Source: Deltaproteobacteria bacterium (GTDB taxonomy: Bacteria; Desulfobacterota; Binatia; Bin18). Taken from it: a DNA stretch of 8,040 nucleotides. A program made the translations under genes and the position numbers. Of the stretch, positions 6,798 to 8,040 are shown in pieces. The notes under the pieces are model-generated. The model worked only from the letters and a program-made list of their open reading frames with translations. It had not been told where the DNA came from and did not search any database. Numbering within the stretch: position 1 is the first letter of the stretch; each line of letters opens with the position of its first letter. Location: NCBI GenBank assembly GCA_016200595.1, contig JACQEL010000412.1, positions 1 to 8,040 of the forward strand, given 5' to 3'.

Positions 6798-6914
6798 GTC
6801 ATTCTGAGGAGCGCAGCGACGAAGAATCTCATCATAAGTCGGTCGTGGCAGGAGATTCTTCGCCTTCGCGGAGTTTATCCTGAGCGAAGTCGAAGGGCTA
6901 CGGCTCAGAATGAC
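6798..6914. repeat. Composite inverted-repeat element A (GTCATTCTGAG...CTCAGAATGAC)
   Basis: The outer arms GTCATTCTGAG (6798-6808) and CTCAGAATGAC (6904-6914) are perfect 11-bp inverted repeats. A second perfect 11-bp pair lies inside: CGAAGAATCTC (6820-6830) with GAGATTCTTCG (6852-6862). The right half contains a further CCTGAGCGAAGTCGAAGGG-type segment, so the element looks composite. It fills most of the 235-nt gap between the cupin gene and the monooxygenase gene. No ORF is associated, so it is a non-coding dispersed repeat or MITE-like element. It shares arm sequences with the element at 7777-7847. Confidence 0.8.
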
Positions 6915-6944
6915 AGTACTCTGCAAATCCACATTGACGGACTA

Positions 6945-7709
6945 CTATCGTTGGAAGGACTGAGAGTATTTTGCCATATCCTCCCGGATGCCACCGCCGT
7001 AACTCACCGCCGCGTCTTCATCGAACGTCACGACGAGAACAGTTGCGCCTTCCGACCCCGCGATCAGTGGAGCAGGTCGTTCAGCGCCGCACACGAAACG
7101 TACGCATTCAGGGCCCAGTCGGTCTCCTTCTCGGAGAGCTGTGCCGGCGATGACAAATTCGTATCGTCCATACGGTGCGGGAGTCTCAGGCAGTGCCGTT
7201 CCCGGCGGGCACGCAACAATTTGTGCAGAAACCCCTGCACTCTCCGGAATGAGCACTTTTCGCCGCGCCCCCTCGTGACCAGGCACAGGCTCCCACTCGA
7301 GCGTGTTTGTCGAACCATGAAATTGGCGCCCCGAACGATTGATCTCCTGTCTCAAGACTTCACTCTTGATCACGTCTTTCATCGCCCGACGGCCTGCAGG
7401 CTTGGCGTGGATGACGATCATGTCGTGATCACCATTAAACGGTCCGTAGGGCACGTTGTGGTCGGTGTAATGGACTCCCACCGCTTCCAAGCGGAAGTCG
7501 GGAAACTGCGCGTACCCATCGAGAAATATCTGAAATTGCGCGCCGGTGTGATAATGCGGATCACTGTCATGTCCGACCGCGCGCAGGCGCACGAGTTCAG
7601 GTCCCTCGCTGCCGTCAAGGCCCATCTGTGTCAGGTACGTGACACCGTTTTTCCCCTTCATGGAGTCCCACGGAACCTTTGCCAGATCAACCACTATTTC
7701 TTGAGTCAT
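6945..7709 (-). CDS. Cupin-domain protein, two cupin-like halves
   Basis: A 254-residue protein. The N-terminal half has a recognisable cupin metal motif: PHYHTGAQFQIFLDG (51-65) supplies H52 and H54, with Q58 where the canonical motif has Glu. It is followed by HYTDHNVPYGPFNGDHD (80-96), which resembles cupin motif 2 with H80 and H84. The second half (about 150-230, including ACPPGTALPETPAPYGRYEFVIAG) has a cupin-like beta pattern but no HxH, so it probably does not bind metal. No signal peptide or membrane segment is seen, so it should be cytoplasmic. A strong AAGGAG precedes the ATG at 7709. It is flanked on both sides by related inverted-repeat elements and lies on the same strand as the monooxygenase and VOC genes. 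Small cupins in such contexts are often ring-cleaving dioxygenases, isomerases or sensors. I do not recognise this one specifically. Confidence 0.83.
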   Translation of the reverse strand: MTQEIVVDLAKVPWDSMKGKNGVTYLTQMGLDGSEGPELVRLRAVGHDSDPHYHTGAQFQIFLDGYAQFPDFRLEAVGVHYTDHNVPYGPFNGDHDMIVIHAKPAGRRAMKDVIKSEVLRQEINRSGRQFHGSTNTLEWEPVPGHEGARRKVLIPESAGVSAQIVACPPGTALPETPAPYGRYEFVIAGTALREGDRLGPECVRFVCGAERPAPLIAGSEGATVLVVTFDEDAAVSYGGGIREDMAKYSQSFQR

Positions 7710-7716
7710 TTGCTCT

Positions 7717-7722
7717 CTCCTT
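7717..7722 (-). promoter_or_regulatory. Ribosome binding site of the cupin gene
   Basis: Read on the minus strand, AAGGAG lies 7 nt upstream of the ATG at 7709. It is a strong match at good spacing and fixes the start. Confidence 0.75.
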
Positions 7723-7776
7723 ATAGAAAGTGCGGACAGCAGTTCCCTTTAGAGCCCCTAACAAAACCACCTTCTT

Positions 7777-7847
7777 GTCACCTTGAGTGTAGCGAAGGGT
7801 CTCACTTGAGCAGAGACTATGAGATTCTTCGCTACGCTCAGAATGAC
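7777..7847. repeat. Inverted-repeat element B, related to the element at 6798-6914
   Basis: The 27-nt arms at 7777-7803 and 7821-7847 are inverted repeats matching at 21 of 27 positions, and several mismatches allow G-U pairing. The right arm contains GAGATTCTTCG and CTCAGAATGAC, both present in element A. It occupies the middle of the 208-nt gap between the cupin gene and the VOC gene. The remainder of that gap (7848-7917) shows nothing recognisable. Confidence 0.75.
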
Positions 7848-7917
7848 AAAATCGGGATGCTCGCAGTTTTATTAGGCATTCTTAATGACATAACGGCAAG
7901 CACCGGTTGCCTGAGGC

Positions 7918-8040
7918 TTAGCGCGGGGCCCGGTATAGCACTTCAAGGGTGGTGCCGGCAGCATCTTTGATGAAGGCAAACTTGGCGAAGCCTAAATCAG
8001 TCGGCTCGGTGATGAATTCTACTCCGCGGGAGCGTAAGTC
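7918..8040 (-). CDS. VOC (glyoxalase/bleomycin resistance/extradiol dioxygenase) fold protein, C-terminal 40 residues only
   Basis: On the minus strand the frame is open from the window edge to the TAA at 7918-7920, giving 40 residues. The segment RSRGVEFITEPTDLG, then FAFIKDAAGTTLEVLYRAP, is the typical C-terminal half of a VOC domain. An elongated strand leads into D-x-x-G-x-x-x-E, where the Glu of TLEVLY is the usual metal ligand. Most of the gene lies beyond the window, so glyoxalase, extradiol dioxygenase or resistance roles cannot be told apart. It reads in the same direction as the cupin gene, 208 nt upstream of it. Confidence 0.8.
   Translation of the reverse strand, partial: DLRSRGVEFITEPTDLGFAKFAFIKDAAGTTLEVLYRAPR

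Noticed and set aside
6951..7970. Long open frame (339 codons) on the + strand opposite the cupin gene
   Set aside because: It is antisense to a gene with clear cupin motifs and a strong ribosome binding site. It runs through the repeat element and has no recognisable domain.

Overview
This 8 kb window looks like chromosomal DNA from a GC-rich, probably uncultured environmental bacterium. I cannot place it taxonomically. The basis is the GC-rich coding sequence, a catabolic-type gene set, and intergenic gaps filled with dispersed palindromic repeats. There are no phage, plasmid, transposase, CRISPR, tRNA or rRNA signals.

Left part (1-3939, + strand): three genes encode a molybdenum hydroxylase of the xanthine oxidase family. 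They are a 2Fe-2S subunit (5' end cut off by the window), a molybdopterin catalytic subunit, and an FAD subunit whose start overlaps the preceding stop (ATGA). The FAD subunit carries C-X15-C-X7-C-X8-C, the extra [4Fe-4S] loop that marks the 4-hydroxybenzoyl-CoA reductase (HCR) branch. The complex is therefore best read as an HCR-like reductase that removes a hydroxyl from an aromatic acyl-CoA, or acts on a related substrate. One oddity is that the catalytic subunit has Gln (Q718) where this superfamily normally has its catalytic Glu.

Middle (4139-5251, + strand): a 370-residue stand-alone protein of the cobalamin-independent methionine synthase (MetE) catalytic-domain family, with all four zinc ligands (H241, C243, E277, C338). 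It may belong to the same transcription direction as the reductase operon but is separated by 199 nt containing a double hairpin.

Right part (5519-8040, - strand): three genes run convergently towards the first block. They are an acyl-CoA-dehydrogenase-fold flavin monooxygenase (HsaA/DszC-like), a cupin-domain protein of two cupin-like halves, and the C-terminal 40 residues of a VOC/glyoxalase-fold protein cut by the window end.

All five intergenic gaps (about 200-270 nt each) hold palindromic repeats of at least four sequence types. Two related elements flank the cupin gene. Together the genes suggest an aromatic or xenobiotic catabolism region: reductive dehydroxylation of a CoA-thioester, methyl or alkyl transfer, and flavin-dependent hydroxylation. 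The pathway linkage is inference from proximity only.
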